64,000 nucleotides of DNA from Hofstenia miamia (Eukaryota > Xenacoelomorpha > Acoela > Hofsteniidae). The notes below the pieces were generated by a model. It was not told where the DNA came from, searched no databases, and was given only the letters and a program-made list of their open reading frames with translations. The stretch is from contig CABFPE010000100.1 of NCBI GenBank assembly GCA_900660155.1, positions 1,512,073 through 1,576,072 on the forward strand, read 5' to 3'. Position numbers and translations under genes: made by a program. Position 1 is the first letter of the stretch. Every line of letters begins with the position of its first letter. Below are positions 22,861 to 37,545 of this stretch, piece by piece.

Positions 22861-25800
22861 CTAAAACCCAAACAGTTATAATGCGAAATACACATGGTAT
22901 ACATTAAAACAGAAATGACGCATTAAAGGTAAGCATAAAGCAAACAAATTATTGAAAAATTTCTCGGTCAATCATTTAGCAATATGCATAATGATGAATT
23001 CATTTTACGTGACAAAGCACAATGCTTGACAAAAGCACTTGCAGTTAAAAGGCAAAATTATCATTACTGTATTAAATTAAAGTTTTACGAATTTTTACAA
23101 ATAGCTAAAAATTGTTTGACTACATAGTGAAATAAGTATTTGACAGCTACTCAATTTTAAAAGATACAGTCCACGAAGAGTGCACATATCTATTAATACA
23201 TATCGTAGCAAGAATTTTGAAGTTTTGTGTGATTGATGATTTGCAAAAAACGACAAAAATATCTAAATCCAGAAGGGCAACAAATTAGAAGAGATAATAC
23301 TATATGATTAACTGTTAAATAAATGTTTTATTGCAATTTTGTGATACTTCATTTATATTAATCATGGTAATCATAGTGTGAAATTGTATATCAAACAAAT
23401 ATCTAAAATATGATCTTTTGTAACAATGCTACTACGTACACAATTTTAATTCTGGATCCGCCCTGTGTAATTTTTTAGAAAAAGCATGAATTCAGCGGGT
23501 CGGTTCAAAGTTCTCTCTCTGGATCTGGCCCTGAATTTCTGAAGCCGTCAATAAAACTGTTGTTTCTTTTGAAGCAATTTGATAAAAACGTTTCATAGAG
23601 TACCCATTTTGCAAACATTTTAATTATTTTAAGAAATATTAATGATATCAAGATTTTATAATAAATATCAGATTGATATGACACTTCTAGAAATATAATG
23701 ATATTACCCATCCCTAATTGCAAATGGTAAAGGCCGAGTGTTATCATAAAGTCACATATCAAATTTTAAATTATATATCAAAATAAAAATCTTTCATATA
23801 TTTTTTTAGAATATAACATAAGGAATGTATCTCTAAGATTTTTGGCATGGGACTTAGTAATAACCATGTATATGCATTGACCTTAATATATATATCTGAA
23901 TGAATTTACTAAATTGGTAAAGCTAAACCGATTCAGATGACCTCGAGGTATGCTTCAGATAGAATTAAGAATAAACAATAATTGCCTTTTAAGTTTAAAC
24001 TTTGATTTCACAACGAACAGCGTCTCAAATGACTTAATTCGTTAAATCGACACCTGACATGTGTCGTTATACAATTAGTTAACATCAATTGAGTTAAAAT
24101 AAAATGTTTCTAGATATAATTACGATGTATCGAATTCACATCGAACGCGGGAATTTTCTTAAGAATTAAATGGAAAAAAACACTCTTCATTTTAGAGAAT
24201 CATGCCAAAAATAAAACCTTCCAAATAGGAATTCAATTAAATTCAAATAAATTTAATACAATCGAATTTGACTTTTTGATGTTAAAAAGTTATAATTAAT
24301 GCGAGTAGCCATGAATTACATGATGCTTACAATAGATTTGGTGTTCAGGCTTGATGATTGTAAAGTAGGAAATAATAAAATTAATGGACTAAATATATTG
24401 TCATGAATTGTGGCTTCATTTTCACATTCGCATTTATAGTTACATATCCATAGAAACGCTGTCAGGAATTGCATGTACATTGAAATATAGACAAAAATCT
24501 TGACGATTAGTACTTTGAGAAGCGCAGTTACTGCAATGAATAGTAAGGGTTGATTTCCTGTTAACTGAATTTCGCGAATTGAATTTGCATATTACAAATT
24601 AGAGATATACCTGTTAAACATCGAATTCTTTCGCTTGCATTTTAAAAATCGACCTCTGAATGCTAACGGGATTTCTCATCGTTTACAAAAAAATAGTTGT
24701 CGTTAATTGGTAATCACTGAACCTTTGGGTTGTAGAGAATTTGCATTATTTTTAAAAATCCTAACTTCCATCGGAAAATAGGTATTTTCTTCTGGCGCAT
24801 TCACAATTTATGTGTCAATGTCACTAGATTTCCAAATTTTTTAATACATTTAGAAAAAAATCTTTGGAATGGTAGACAAAAAAATGTAGGGGTCGTGCAT
24901 CTAAAAGTGTCATAGATTAGGTAAACCGGTCTACCCGGAAGTTATATAAACAAAATTGGGATTTTTGAAAAAATTTCATAATCCTAAAAAATATTTTAAA
25001 CGTTTATAACTCAACAACTAATGAAGATATCAAAATGTAAAAGAACCACCTCTGACTTTGAACACGGCAGGGCTCATTAGACTTTAGAGGTCTAGCTACA
25101 TATCAAGAAACAGCTAAACTTCATTTATCTAAGCACTAGGTTTGGAGAGAATTAAAATAAAAAAAATCGGAACTTTCAATGAAAATTAGTTAATCTTTTA
25201 TAGTACACCTTAGGCACAGCAACATTATATTCAAGCACCTTGATCAATAGAAGTGCTCATACCTCACGATTTCTAAGTTTCTCAATTCGAGAAAATTTTT
25301 TATAAATATAGAAAACGCCTCTTAGGTTTAAATGACCACATGGGCTGCTAGATTTAAATTGTTTTGAAATAAGTTTCGCAATAAAATTTGAAATTTCACA
25401 AACCTCGCAGTCCACAAAGATTTGTGTTGTGGATCGAAACATAGTAAATAAATTACTGTGTACTGAAAATTGAATTCTATATCAAACGATGTCAAATATT
25501 TATAGGTAAACGTTCAAGAAAATTCATTTTTGAATTCAACGAATTACCAAGTTACTTCGGTGATATAAATTTTTGAAAATTGCTTCTAAAGTGTATCTTA
25601 GATAAACTGATTGCACCTGGAAAAATCCATATTTCCGAGATATATTATAATATTAAATTGAAATCACAGGACAGATGATTTTGAAGCTGAATTCCTCACT
25701 ACAACGTCACACACTGCAAAACTTAATATGAAAAATAATTATTTATATAAATCTTTATATTTTCTAAATTAAATAGCATTTAAAAGTAGAAAAGCATTCG

Positions 25801-28690
25801 GATAGAGTAAGCTTCCGCCAAATTAACTTATTGCACGCAGTAAAATGAGAAATTATTTCTCAAAATTCATCTAATGTCATATCATTCGCACATTATTGTA
25901 GAACTTTATAATGAGATTCGCAAAAACAATTTACTAAGCTCTTTATATAGGCTTTTTTATAATAAATATTTGAAAATTACAATGATGCGGAAGATTGGCA
26001 AAAAAGAACAAAATAAGAATAATGCGGAAGCTGAAAATTCTTGCTTCAAGTTTGAACTGTTTTTATTGATCAATGTACATGATAATATGAAGTCGCCTTG
26101 GAAAGCCTATCAATACAAGCGAACATAACTTATTGTTACCTGCTTTTCATGTACACAAAATGTGACTCTTTAAATGAAAAACTTAGAAAGAACATTTTAG
26201 CATTAGAAAAATAATATATATGTAAGTATCTCATTTCTTTCAGAAAAATGCAATGTTTATAAAACACTGAGGGCGAAAGAAGTAAAATAATACAAAATAA
26301 GTACAAACAAGTTGTTATTTAAAAATATGTACATTGTTAATTTGGAGAGGTAAATGTACACAATTACATATATAATTCCTTTGGACATCTAAAAAAATAT
26401 TTTCACAAGAATTAAAGACGCTTGAAAATTAAAAAGGTTGTGCTTACATGAGACACATTCTGAATATTTGTGATAAAAGTCAATTTGACATACATTGTTG
26501 TAATAACTAGCAAAATGGAAATATCATAGCAACAAAAAATAATTGTTCATACGCTCCAAACTAAAAAATTACCATTCTATGTTTTATTTTACCAACAAAT
26601 TGGAATAACATATTTTGAATTTTTCATTGCTAAAATTTTTTAAAATTTCACAAACATGCAAAGCCTTCTGTCAATTAAGTGACAATTTGAATGTAGATTG
26701 TCTTACACTTGAAACTAACTAATAACTATATATTGAAAGAATATTATTTCAGGTTTATCAATACTAATTTGATTTTTATCCGGTATTGGGTCAAAGCATG
26801 TCTTTACGCAACGCGAATAAAAATATAATTGAAAAACAAGTATTGCAAAAACACTTTTATAAGAAAATGTAAGAACTGCAAATGCATTATGAAAAGAGAC
26901 ATTCGATTTAAGCATGCCTCTCGACTGCTGCTTCATTAGACTCGCACTGAAACAACTACTTAACCAACAAAGACCGCGTTCAAAATAAAAATAACAGAAT
27001 TAATCTGATAATAGATGTTATCTAATAAAGAATGCATTAGATCATGTAAACCAAGAGAAAAGGCACACGTTCAAGAGAAAAGACGCTTGCTGCTACTTTA
27101 ACCTTGCTAATAGCAATGGTAGACGTTTAATGAGTATGATGTGGCGTGGGCTGGCTACGTAAATTGAAGGCGGTGGGTAATGTACAACTAGCATTCTAAC
27201 ATTGACGTACACAAAAGTTGGCGCTGCTAAAACAACAAAGTGTTGCTTCAAACTGTATCAGTTAAAATGTAGTTTAATATTCGTATAGGTGTCGGTACTA
27301 CATGAAATAAGAAAGTGTGTTGTGCGTGTCCACCGTTTCGGCTAGACACTTGCATATGAGTTGGATGCGGAATTCAGTATTCATATCCACCTTTCCTTGG
27401 GCATAAGAATAGCATAGAAGAAATGGCAAATATTCTCTCTGCAGCTTTGGTGCTCAAGTTTCATCCATAAAAGATCTAAGGCAGAAAAACCACAACCGCG
27501 TGCAAATCTTACAGTAAGATGTTTAAAAACATCAGAGCAATAACTTCACACAAAAGAATCTTTTCTTTTAGTGATACATATTTCTTGGTTGAGAGACTAA
27601 AATTTTGGACTAAAATGAAACGAGTAAGCTATAAATCTCAATCAGAATCTCGTCTGAACAAAAGCAATGATTAATATAAGGAAAAACAAACATGAATGGT
27701 GGGAAAATTAAATACTTATTTATTAGCATTCATTAGACAGAGCACACATTCACCATCTGCTTACTTCATAAATTTTATGTCGTAAAAGATCGATTTAATC
27801 ATCGAGTTGGTTTGTTTAAAAGAAATATTTACAGGTCGAAGGTAAATTACTTTGATCCGCGTTCAGGGTTATTAACTCTATTTACTATAATATAAAGAGT
27901 AACATTTAATATAGAAAAACAAACAAACCATTGATTGGAATAAAATGCGTGTTTTGATCCATTTTAAGGAACGCATGCAAGTTGTTAAAAAGGGCAAGCC
28001 AATGTCTGGGGATGGTAATATTTGTAGTTCTACAACTATTGCAAGAAATTCATTTAATTGTATCCGATTTAATTGATTCCACAACTGGCTTATAGCACCA
28101 TATGGTCGACGATGAGGGTTCATAGACTGGGTTGAAAAAAAATTCAAATTTACATGTACTTTTCATACATGAACTGAGTTGAATATCAAACAAGATTCCT
28201 AGATTACAAGAATACTTTAAAGATGCGTTACTTTAGGCTATTCGAAGTGTTTTATTGGGAAGCTGGCATGCACTTTATGACCTCGAAGAAGAAACAAAAT
28301 CTTTTTAACGGAAGAAAATTGACAGTAAAAGTTGTAGCATTGGTTAATATAATTATAAATTTAATGAATTATTTGCAAAACTATGGTGCCACTAAGACTT
28401 GCTTAAATAAAAATAATGAGAGTATCTACGTAGTTGATAAATCATTGAGAAGAACATATGTATTTCGAAAAATTATATTTCTTCACATACAGATTCGGGG
28501 AACTTTGAATGAAAACAACTTCCAAGAAAATAAATGAATATTGGGCAACCATGAAATACATAACGTATTGTTGTTAGCATGCTAAATATTTAATTGCGTG
28601 CACGTTTCTGAAGAGTCAGTACAAAATTAGCCTAAATTTCTAACAACATTACATATTATTTTTAAAAAAGCCCATGGTACTACGCGTCAA

Positions 28691-28707
28691 TATATATATA
28701 TATATAT
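28691..28707. repeat. (TA)n microsatellite
   Basis: Short TA run in the 19-kb intron. Confidence 0.9.
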
Positions 28708-30281
28708 CTGACCCTTAAAAAACTTTATGTGGCACTAAGTAATATATCATTTTTGGGGTTTAGCAAAAGTTTGGCGCTAAAAATATACAGTTTTTGCACA
28801 TTATACCAAAAAATTGACTATTTTACTATCGTAATGTATTTCTTACATCTTTTGCATCGATAAGTGATCATTTTTGTGAAGTACATTTTATAATTTAATA
28901 CAGATATTTAATTTAATTCTCGCTATGGGCTTGCATTACAAATTAGCCAGCATAAATTTCCTTTTCAATTATGTCTAAATGTAACACTTTAAGATATCGT
29001 TTAAAAGCATCTGTTTACGCTGTTTCATTATATATAATTACATAATAAGTGTAAATGCATATAATACGAATGCAAAGCCTTAATTATGTTAATGCTAATA
29101 GCAGCTAATTACTTCACAACGTTACATATACATCATCCTCATTACAAAAACGGTCTACAACTCTGAATGAACCTAACCTATTCTAAAAATAAAAGAAATA
29201 GTCCTTTTTCAGCATGAACCAAAGAGATATGTCTTGTTTAAATTACATATAACATTCACATATGAGGGATATTAGAGAAACTCTTGTAGTATATTTCTTA
29301 ATCACTTGTAGAGTTTCGAGTCTACAGTGGTGTTAATAATATAGTGAAAGAGATGCAACCATGACTACTTTGTTCATATGGAGGTGGTTACAATAATTGA
29401 GGTCGCCTTTGACATTAGCTTGGTGAAGTGTCAAGAGACAGACACTGAAGACTGCTAGTCTGTTTCCAAAGGTGTCCAGGGTCATGAACACATATCATGG
29501 AGTACATGCTACATAGAGCACTTTAATTATTGGAATAAATCTCTCCAAAAATAGCCATGATAAGTCAAAGTGACCGGAGACTAAAACATTTTCAAGGTAA
29601 AAGTTATAAATTTGGCTTAAATCTATTGATCAGACTTAAAACAGGGCAACACTATATAGGCCCATGATAGAGAGAGATATTAGGAAATTACTTATTGCAA
29701 ATATCTCTAGACTCAAATTTATTTCTGCATAGAAAAATCTATGGTGTAAGTACATAACATTATACATAGAAACGCCATTGCAAGTAACCTTTTTACTGTA
29801 AATTTGTCGTGTAATAGAATTTGACTTTTAAGTTGAGATATCATTGGTTTGAATACCAAGACAAGTAATAAGTTTTCACTTTCTTTTCTCATCACTCACT
29901 GATCTAACTGCATAATGTCTAAAACATCTACATTTTTAACAGTAGCCTTGGTAGTTGAAGTATGAATATTATAAGAAGTCAACGTAAGGAGTTGAATGAG
30001 GAACTATCTGGGATGAATAAGTGGTACTTTACGAATTCATAATTGAAGATGTAAATGAGGATCGTGATATTGAAGATGATAATAGATCAATGAACAGTGC
30101 GATTGCACAGAATGTGATAAAAGTGAGTGAATAAAACTAATTTATCGCAAGAAGCAAATCATAATATAAGAGAAACGATTCAATCTCAAGGCGAGATTAT
30201 CTTCTCTTGGGCGACCTGGTCCATCTGGTACAAAAGGATTGCAACGCGTAAGTAGTTCTAAGTTGACAATCAGAAAAACAA

Positions 30282-30302
30282 ATATATATATATATATATA
30301 TA
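30282..30302. repeat. (TA)n microsatellite
   Basis: Ten TA units in the 19-kb intron. Confidence 0.9.
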
Positions 30303-32308
30303 AATTATTTGCATAATTTGCATTTTTTTATTTTTCAGTTTGTTTAATTAGGTCAATTTTTGTATGATAATTAAAATATATATAAATAAGCTAGTACCCT
30401 TATCAATCATTATGGTTTACATTGCTGTGGCTTTTGACCTCACTTGTAGCATTGAATAATATACAAGTAAGTACACAAATAAATATATTTAAATTTTTTT
30501 CAGTTTAAGCCAAGCATAGTTAGTCCTCTAATATGATTTGTTAAACTTCTCAAAGGACATTTGCGTTTGAATGTTCTTGCAACCGAAAATTTTTCAAATT
30601 TATTTTTTAGTGTCCCTTCCAATATTGGAAAAATACAAGTTTTCAAGTTTTTTATTTATATGAAGTCTCAAAATTTCAAGTGTAAATCGTATAGATTATA
30701 CTTTTTTATTATAAACAGTTTCTGTTAATATTATTAGTAAGTTCCATTCAAAATAGAAGTAAAATTACCTTATCAAAAAGCAGAACAACTCAATTTATAG
30801 CAAAATATATAAGGGATTCAAGAAAGTAAACATAATTATTGTTCTAATTGCAATACTATAGTTGTTGTTGTAACTTTGTATATTCATAGGAATTCCTCCG
30901 AAACTAAGCAAAATATTCACTGTTTCTAAGATAAAACAAGATTTTTTTTATAATTTTGCCCGGTAAACGGCTGGTAAATTGCCGGTCCCGGCCGACCGGT
31001 AGCAGATTCCTTCTCTGATTAAGATAACACTGACCATAGACTCGGAAAACTACATGGCAGCATACATACTTATTATTTTTTCACATCATATTTAAATGCG
31101 AAGATAATAGTAAAAAATTGACATGGAAATGCAAAATGAAAAGGCGTGAATACTTCATTTATATTACTCAACAAAAATATATATTTCTATATATTTCATT
31201 TATGTAAAGAAAATTTCTAAATGAAGTTTGTTGATGTTTGTAAGCATGAAATAAATTACGTAGTTGGCCGAAATGTAAAATATTTCTATTAAACAAAATG
31301 GCCAACTTGTTAAACATTGACATTTAAAAACAATTACCGGAAAGGTTAAAAAAATTTTATAATGCAGTTTGACCTTGATGCATGCAGACATTTTATATTA
31401 TTTTAAAAAATTGACCTTAATTACTAGCGAAAACCGCTTAATCAATGATGCAAATTTACTGATTTATCTTGAAACAATATTCATTAAAAAATTTGGAGAA
31501 GGAAGATAAAATATAGAAAGACGAAAACACATCTATGTAAAAAGATACCAGCAATATCAAAAATAAGTAACAATATACAATAGAGTTCAAGGAAGATTGG
31601 TATTCAAATTTTGGGTGGAAATTTTTAAACACTTTCGAATTAAAAAGCTCTGGAAGTGCGAAAGAGCGATCAAAGTTTGACGCAAACGTCGATAACACCC
31701 TTTTCAATGAGATAAGAGATCATTAATATTCATGATTATCTGCTACCGATAGAAGACCGCCACAACTCATTTCGATGGACATAGATCTAGAATAGCCATT
31801 TATTTCCCAAAAATATAAAAAAACTAGTTAAGCACTTGGAGAGTGCATATCAGAGTTGGAACTGGCCGTCAGGGCCAATAGTTATTATCGGCTAGTATTC
31901 TACCGATTTGTGGTCACAAAATTTGGTAATAGACATTTTAAAATACATCCATTCAAAATCCATTCTTTTAATTTTTTCAAGTGTGAAATAATTAAGCATG
32001 TTAGAGTTAATGTCTTAATATATATTGTTGTCAGAAATTCATTAAAACTAATAGAACTAGGATTGAATATGGAAAACTCAGCATCAAATATGTGGACTGC
32101 GGATCAAATTAAAATTTCATATGTTGATTAAAAAATACGAATAAAAATTAGTTGAACACCTACTTTGTGGAACTTTGAGGGCAGAGGCATATATTTTGCA
32201 GAACACTTAAAATTTGTGATATTTAGTTTAAGCCCACACCAATAACTTAAATATTAAACAAATAGGCATTTTCTTGGTGCAAGCTTACAAGTAGCAGGCA
32301 ACAACTAC

Positions 32309-33308
32309 NNNNNNNNNNNNNNNNNNNNNNNNNNNNNNNNNNNNNNNNNNNNNNNNNNNNNNNNNNNNNNNNNNNNNNNNNNNNNNNNNNNNNNNNNNNN
32401 NNNNNNNNNNNNNNNNNNNNNNNNNNNNNNNNNNNNNNNNNNNNNNNNNNNNNNNNNNNNNNNNNNNNNNNNNNNNNNNNNNNNNNNNNNNNNNNNNNNN
32501 NNNNNNNNNNNNNNNNNNNNNNNNNNNNNNNNNNNNNNNNNNNNNNNNNNNNNNNNNNNNNNNNNNNNNNNNNNNNNNNNNNNNNNNNNNNNNNNNNNNN
32601 NNNNNNNNNNNNNNNNNNNNNNNNNNNNNNNNNNNNNNNNNNNNNNNNNNNNNNNNNNNNNNNNNNNNNNNNNNNNNNNNNNNNNNNNNNNNNNNNNNNN
32701 NNNNNNNNNNNNNNNNNNNNNNNNNNNNNNNNNNNNNNNNNNNNNNNNNNNNNNNNNNNNNNNNNNNNNNNNNNNNNNNNNNNNNNNNNNNNNNNNNNNN
32801 NNNNNNNNNNNNNNNNNNNNNNNNNNNNNNNNNNNNNNNNNNNNNNNNNNNNNNNNNNNNNNNNNNNNNNNNNNNNNNNNNNNNNNNNNNNNNNNNNNNN
32901 NNNNNNNNNNNNNNNNNNNNNNNNNNNNNNNNNNNNNNNNNNNNNNNNNNNNNNNNNNNNNNNNNNNNNNNNNNNNNNNNNNNNNNNNNNNNNNNNNNNN
33001 NNNNNNNNNNNNNNNNNNNNNNNNNNNNNNNNNNNNNNNNNNNNNNNNNNNNNNNNNNNNNNNNNNNNNNNNNNNNNNNNNNNNNNNNNNNNNNNNNNNN
33101 NNNNNNNNNNNNNNNNNNNNNNNNNNNNNNNNNNNNNNNNNNNNNNNNNNNNNNNNNNNNNNNNNNNNNNNNNNNNNNNNNNNNNNNNNNNNNNNNNNNN
33201 NNNNNNNNNNNNNNNNNNNNNNNNNNNNNNNNNNNNNNNNNNNNNNNNNNNNNNNNNNNNNNNNNNNNNNNNNNNNNNNNNNNNNNNNNNNNNNNNNNNN
33301 NNNNNNNN
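32309..33308. other. assembly gap of exactly 1000 N
   Basis: The run of N is exactly 1000 long, a placeholder size, so the true distance is unknown. TA-rich sequence follows the gap, suggesting a repeat stopped assembly. Any translation across it is meaningless. Confidence 0.99.
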
Positions 33309-33449
33309 AATATATATATGTATGTATATAATCATTGATTTTTGAACGAGATTATTATACTGTGGAACGCATAAAACAATTTTTAAAATTGGGAAAAACT
33401 GCTGTTTCAAATTCTATGTTTCACTTTAAAAGAAAACATGAAAGAAAGC

Positions 33450-34429
33450 TTGTGAAATAGAGAGGGCCTTAAAAGATGCTTGCCAGGACGTACCTTCAAC
33501 TGCAACAATTTATCGGTGGTTTAATGAAGATGAGAATATTGCGGAAGCTAGAGAAGAAACGAGAGGAAGACTAAGTGTGCTGCGATCAAAAACCAACATT
33601 GATGAAGTTAAATGGTTCATTGACATGAATCCAAGTGCATCTCTGAGAGCTATTGCAGAAGAAATTAGGATTGGAAAAGATACAGTGCGGTCAATTTTAA
33701 AGAGAGGATTTACATATGCGGAAAGTCTGTTCGACATGGTTTACTCATGATCTTGACGGAAAAACTAAAGCTCTGCGAGTTGGGAGTGCAAAAGGTATTA
33801 GGAAGAAAATATGTCAGCTAGGTGGTAATGCAGCTCAATACTATGCTTGTGAAGATGAAACCTGGGTATAATTTGATTCATGTGGGACAAAGCAAGAGAA
33901 CAAAGTGTGGCTCAAAGAGGGTGAGAAAAGACTGAGAGTAGTGAAACCAGGTTTAACTGCTAGGAAGATGTGACTGTTAATCACATTTACTTGTGACAAA
34001 AAGATCAGTATTGAAGCGAAATTTAATGAAAGAATTGACTAAAAGAGCTACATTGAGTTTGTCAAACATACAGGAAACAAGTGGAGAACATTGCGTAGTC
34101 GCTCAACTAAAATTTCCGAACTTGTATGGCAACATGACAAAGCGAAGCAACACGTTGCAGCTGTTACGAAAGAATTCTTTGCGAAGCGAGGAGTGGAATT
34201 ACTTTGGCAAGCTCCATATTCACCAGACTTAAGCTTACTTGATCACTGGGTAAATAAGGAGGTGAAAAAGAAACTACGACAGTGCAGCTATGATACCACC
34301 AAGGAAGTTCAAGAGAATGCGTTGGGTGTTATGAGGGACATACCTGAAAAACGGTATGTAGATTAACTTAACAAACTACTTGATGACTGCCAGTCAATAA
34401 TAGAGGCTAATGGTGATTATCTTAATTAA
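33450..34429 (+). mobile_element. decayed mariner (DD34D) transposon
   Basis: Blocks in transposase order, in different frames: STATIYRWFNEDENIAEA and NPSASLRAIAEEIRIGKDTV (helix-turn-helix region), ACEDETWV (first catalytic Asp, family GDETWV), ELVWQHDKAKQHVA (second Asp), APYSPDLSLLDHW (third Asp), and IEANGDYLN with a stop at 34427-34429 (family C-terminus LNGDYVE). There are 34 residues between the second and third Asp, the DD34D spacing of mariner. Several frameshifts and stops make it inactive. The 5' end and its inverted repeat run towards the gap; a 3' repeat was not identified. Confidence 0.9.
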
Positions 34430-37223
34430 TTTTTTTCATAGTATTCATTTATTTTTCATGAATAAAGTTTTATGGTTAAATTCTCATTTATTTTCAGATA
34501 GGCCAAATATCATCCAAAAATTGCTTGTTCTCAGAATTTAAATAATTGTGTGCCTGAGACAACATTTATATTCATAAGTAACTACACTTCGAAAGAAAGT
34601 ATGAACTGCTTACGCAGCAATTTTGCAAATAAACAGATATTTGGGAAGTTGAAATCCCAATCTACATTAAGCTCATGCCATTAATATATTTATATGTACC
34701 GTATTGTACGGACTATAAGGAGCACATAAAATAAGAATAGTTGAAATAATGGGCAATGTACCTCATATTCCGGTGCATCATAGCCATGAACACTGTATGG
34801 GCTTATTGAAGACGCTATCGTTGTCCAACAATTAAGTTAAAAATAAAAAAATGAAAAAATTAAATTTGCTACTGCCGCCGTTTCGCTTGACGCACTTATT
34901 TTGTTATGTAATTTCGTTTTGAGAAACAAATCAAATTGCAGGAGGGGATGTGAAAGTGACTTAATTAATAAAGTGAGAAGCAAATTTTAAACTAACACAT
35001 AAATGCGAAACTAGAAATGATGTCAGCATTGACGATGGAACATTAAATTTTACGAATATAAAAGAAATTAATAAGTGAAGCGTATGAAAAATTCAACGGT
35101 TAAACAGCAAATTTTAACACAACCCTCATTCTCATTCACAAAAAGTAAACTGATTCATTACACAGCTTAAAGGAATCACTCCCTCATGATTACAATCAGG
35201 GGCGTAGAAAGTCGGGAGTGGGTGTGCCCGCTCTCTGCAATTGAGGAAAGTAAGATTGCTGGAAATATTATGCTTAATAAATATGCACTAAAAATCCCCA
35301 CGTTGTTAAACTTTTGCAGTTATATATAAAAACAATATAATTAACATTTGATTGAAAAAATTTTTAATGATATGAAGCTATGGGGAAGAACGCCAGGGTG
35401 AAAAACCTCTTTTTGTTTAGCTTCCCCATTGACTGAAATGTACATTGAATTGTATGCTTTAGATATAATTTGGAGATATTTTCATACTTGAAGTTTATCC
35501 ATTGGTGGCAATCGCTGAGGGAACGCTGAAAATATTTCAATTTGACATTCGCTTTCAACATAAATTGTGTTAAATGAAAATCCGCGAGCTTTCCGAAAAT
35601 TATATAATATTCACCTTCAATGAATAACAAGAGGCATTTCAAAACAAAATTGTCAAGATGCATAATTTCGTAATTCAAAAATCACTGCAATTAGCCAAAT
35701 TTAAAAGTATCAAAAAGAAACCTTTGGGACATACATATATTCTTCTTTCTTAATCACAACTCCCTCACTATTAACCTCAATGTTGGTTGCCTTGAGGTAA
35801 CTACATGGAGCGAAACAGAAAGGTATGCGTGCATCAGAAATCAACTGCAGATTTAGTTTTGAAAAAAAGTGATGTTTAAAATACTGTACAATGTCCCCCT
35901 AAATCCAATGAATACCGGTATGAACGATTTTTATTTTCCTATGTAAAAAATGTACCCCAACGAGTTACCTACTTAGAAGTTAACTTCATGTTGTGATTAA
36001 GGATCACTTAGTTGTTGTTCCAATGTTGTGAAATTGGTGAAATTAAAAATTTATATAAACAAACATATCTTCAAAAGATTCATTTTTATTAAAACGTTTG
36101 GAATGATTTTCATCAAACACTGAGACAATTTTATTAGAAAAAATCTCAGATGATGGAGATATGCGATGTTAATAAATTAATAGAAATAACAGCAGACTAG
36201 AATGTGAAGTTTATCCGCCTAATGGCAAACAATGCATATATGTTTTGAAGAGCAAACAATAGATACCAAATACAGAAAGTTCAGCTTCTTGGGTGTTATC
36301 GCGCCATAGCTTTGAATGAACACTAGAAGTAATGTTATCCTTATAAATCACTTTAAACAAACACTCTTCATTTCAAATTTTAGTTTGAAAAAAATATTTT
36401 CAATACAAATATCACTAGGTTTGCATCATAGATGAAGGTTAAAACATAAAATCTTGTTTATCGAATATTAATTATTAACCAACTAAATTGTGATTTGGAT
36501 CGAAACGATCCATGTCTGTAATCTTAATGTTAAAGAAAGTGGAATGATGATGTCAATAAATTCCCTCCTACCGAAAAATTTCAGGCAACTACATATTGAA
36601 ATATGCATGTATCATATAAACTTTGCGTGCTTATTAAAATATTATTCATAGGTTGTTGCGAAATATGGGAAGCTTTTCGAAATTGGAATTATTTCTCAAA
36701 TTGTAAACAATTGAATTTGTTAAGAAAAGCAATGCAAGACGACAATGTGACTTCTAATCCAGAACAGAACTAGCATAATGTTTTATAAATCATGGCGATA
36801 AAGACAAAATAATCTGATTACTCTATCATTCCCTCCTGGGAGCGACGTTTCCACTGAGGCTTTCCAGCAGAAAGTGCTAAATGGAATCAGCAAACATTCG
36901 CAGCTAAGCAAACAAAGTCACAAAGATTCTACTTAAAACTTAAATCACTTTCATGTTTTTAATAAATTCAACGCCATACAAAAAATGACCCACTTCAGCT
37001 GAGAGGTGTATATTTAGAACATATGACGGGAAATAGCACTTGAGACTGATGGCAGCGAAGAACAGTGGCCACTCAAAAGAATCATTCCACAATTTCATGA
37101 TGCAATAATCACCTACATGTTTTGAACGCGTAATACAATGAATTATACGTTATATGCCAAACCTATAGACCGATTATAAAATTAGTAGTATTCCAAAATT
37201 TACAACACTGTGATTACCATAGA

Positions 37224-37545
37224 CCAATGACTCCTCAACTTTTCTCTAATAGGCCCCCTGAATAACTTACTAACTATAAACGCCCCTTGACAAAAAAAGT
37301 AAAACCAACTAATACAAATTAGTCACTTGAAAAAAAGTAATTTTAGTCTCGAGTATGAAAGATGAGCTTGGTGCAAAATTTTTCACATAATGCAACCGCA
37401 AAGACGAAAGTAAAATAAGTTTAAGTACATCGAAATATTATTTTACAAACTGCGTAAATATGTACTTTGGCACTGTTATTGTTACTGCCCAACTTATTCT
37501 CAGCCCCCAAATCCAGTGGTCCATTTAGTAGCCGGCAACCACTTT
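37224..37545. mobile_element. probable hAT-like nonautonomous repeat
   Basis: The left part reads CAATGACTCCTCAACTTTTC then GGCCCCCTGAATAACTTACT and ACGCCCCTTG; the right part reads CCCCCAAATCCAGTGGTCC then GGCAACCACTT. This is the pattern of repeats with CAGTGGTTCTCAACC-type hAT termini (GGCCCC blocks inside both ends). I could not resolve a convincing 8-bp target duplication, so the exact borders are estimates. Confidence 0.55.

Noticed and set aside
32247-33410. Long open frame across the N run
   Set aside because: The frame exists only because N codons contain no stops.
36835-36900. GC-richer minus-strand patch after ...ccatttag (TFCWKASVETSLPGGN)
   Set aside because: It is short and its phases (2 in, 0 out with the best donor) do not fit between the neighbouring dystrobrevin exons; no homology recognised.
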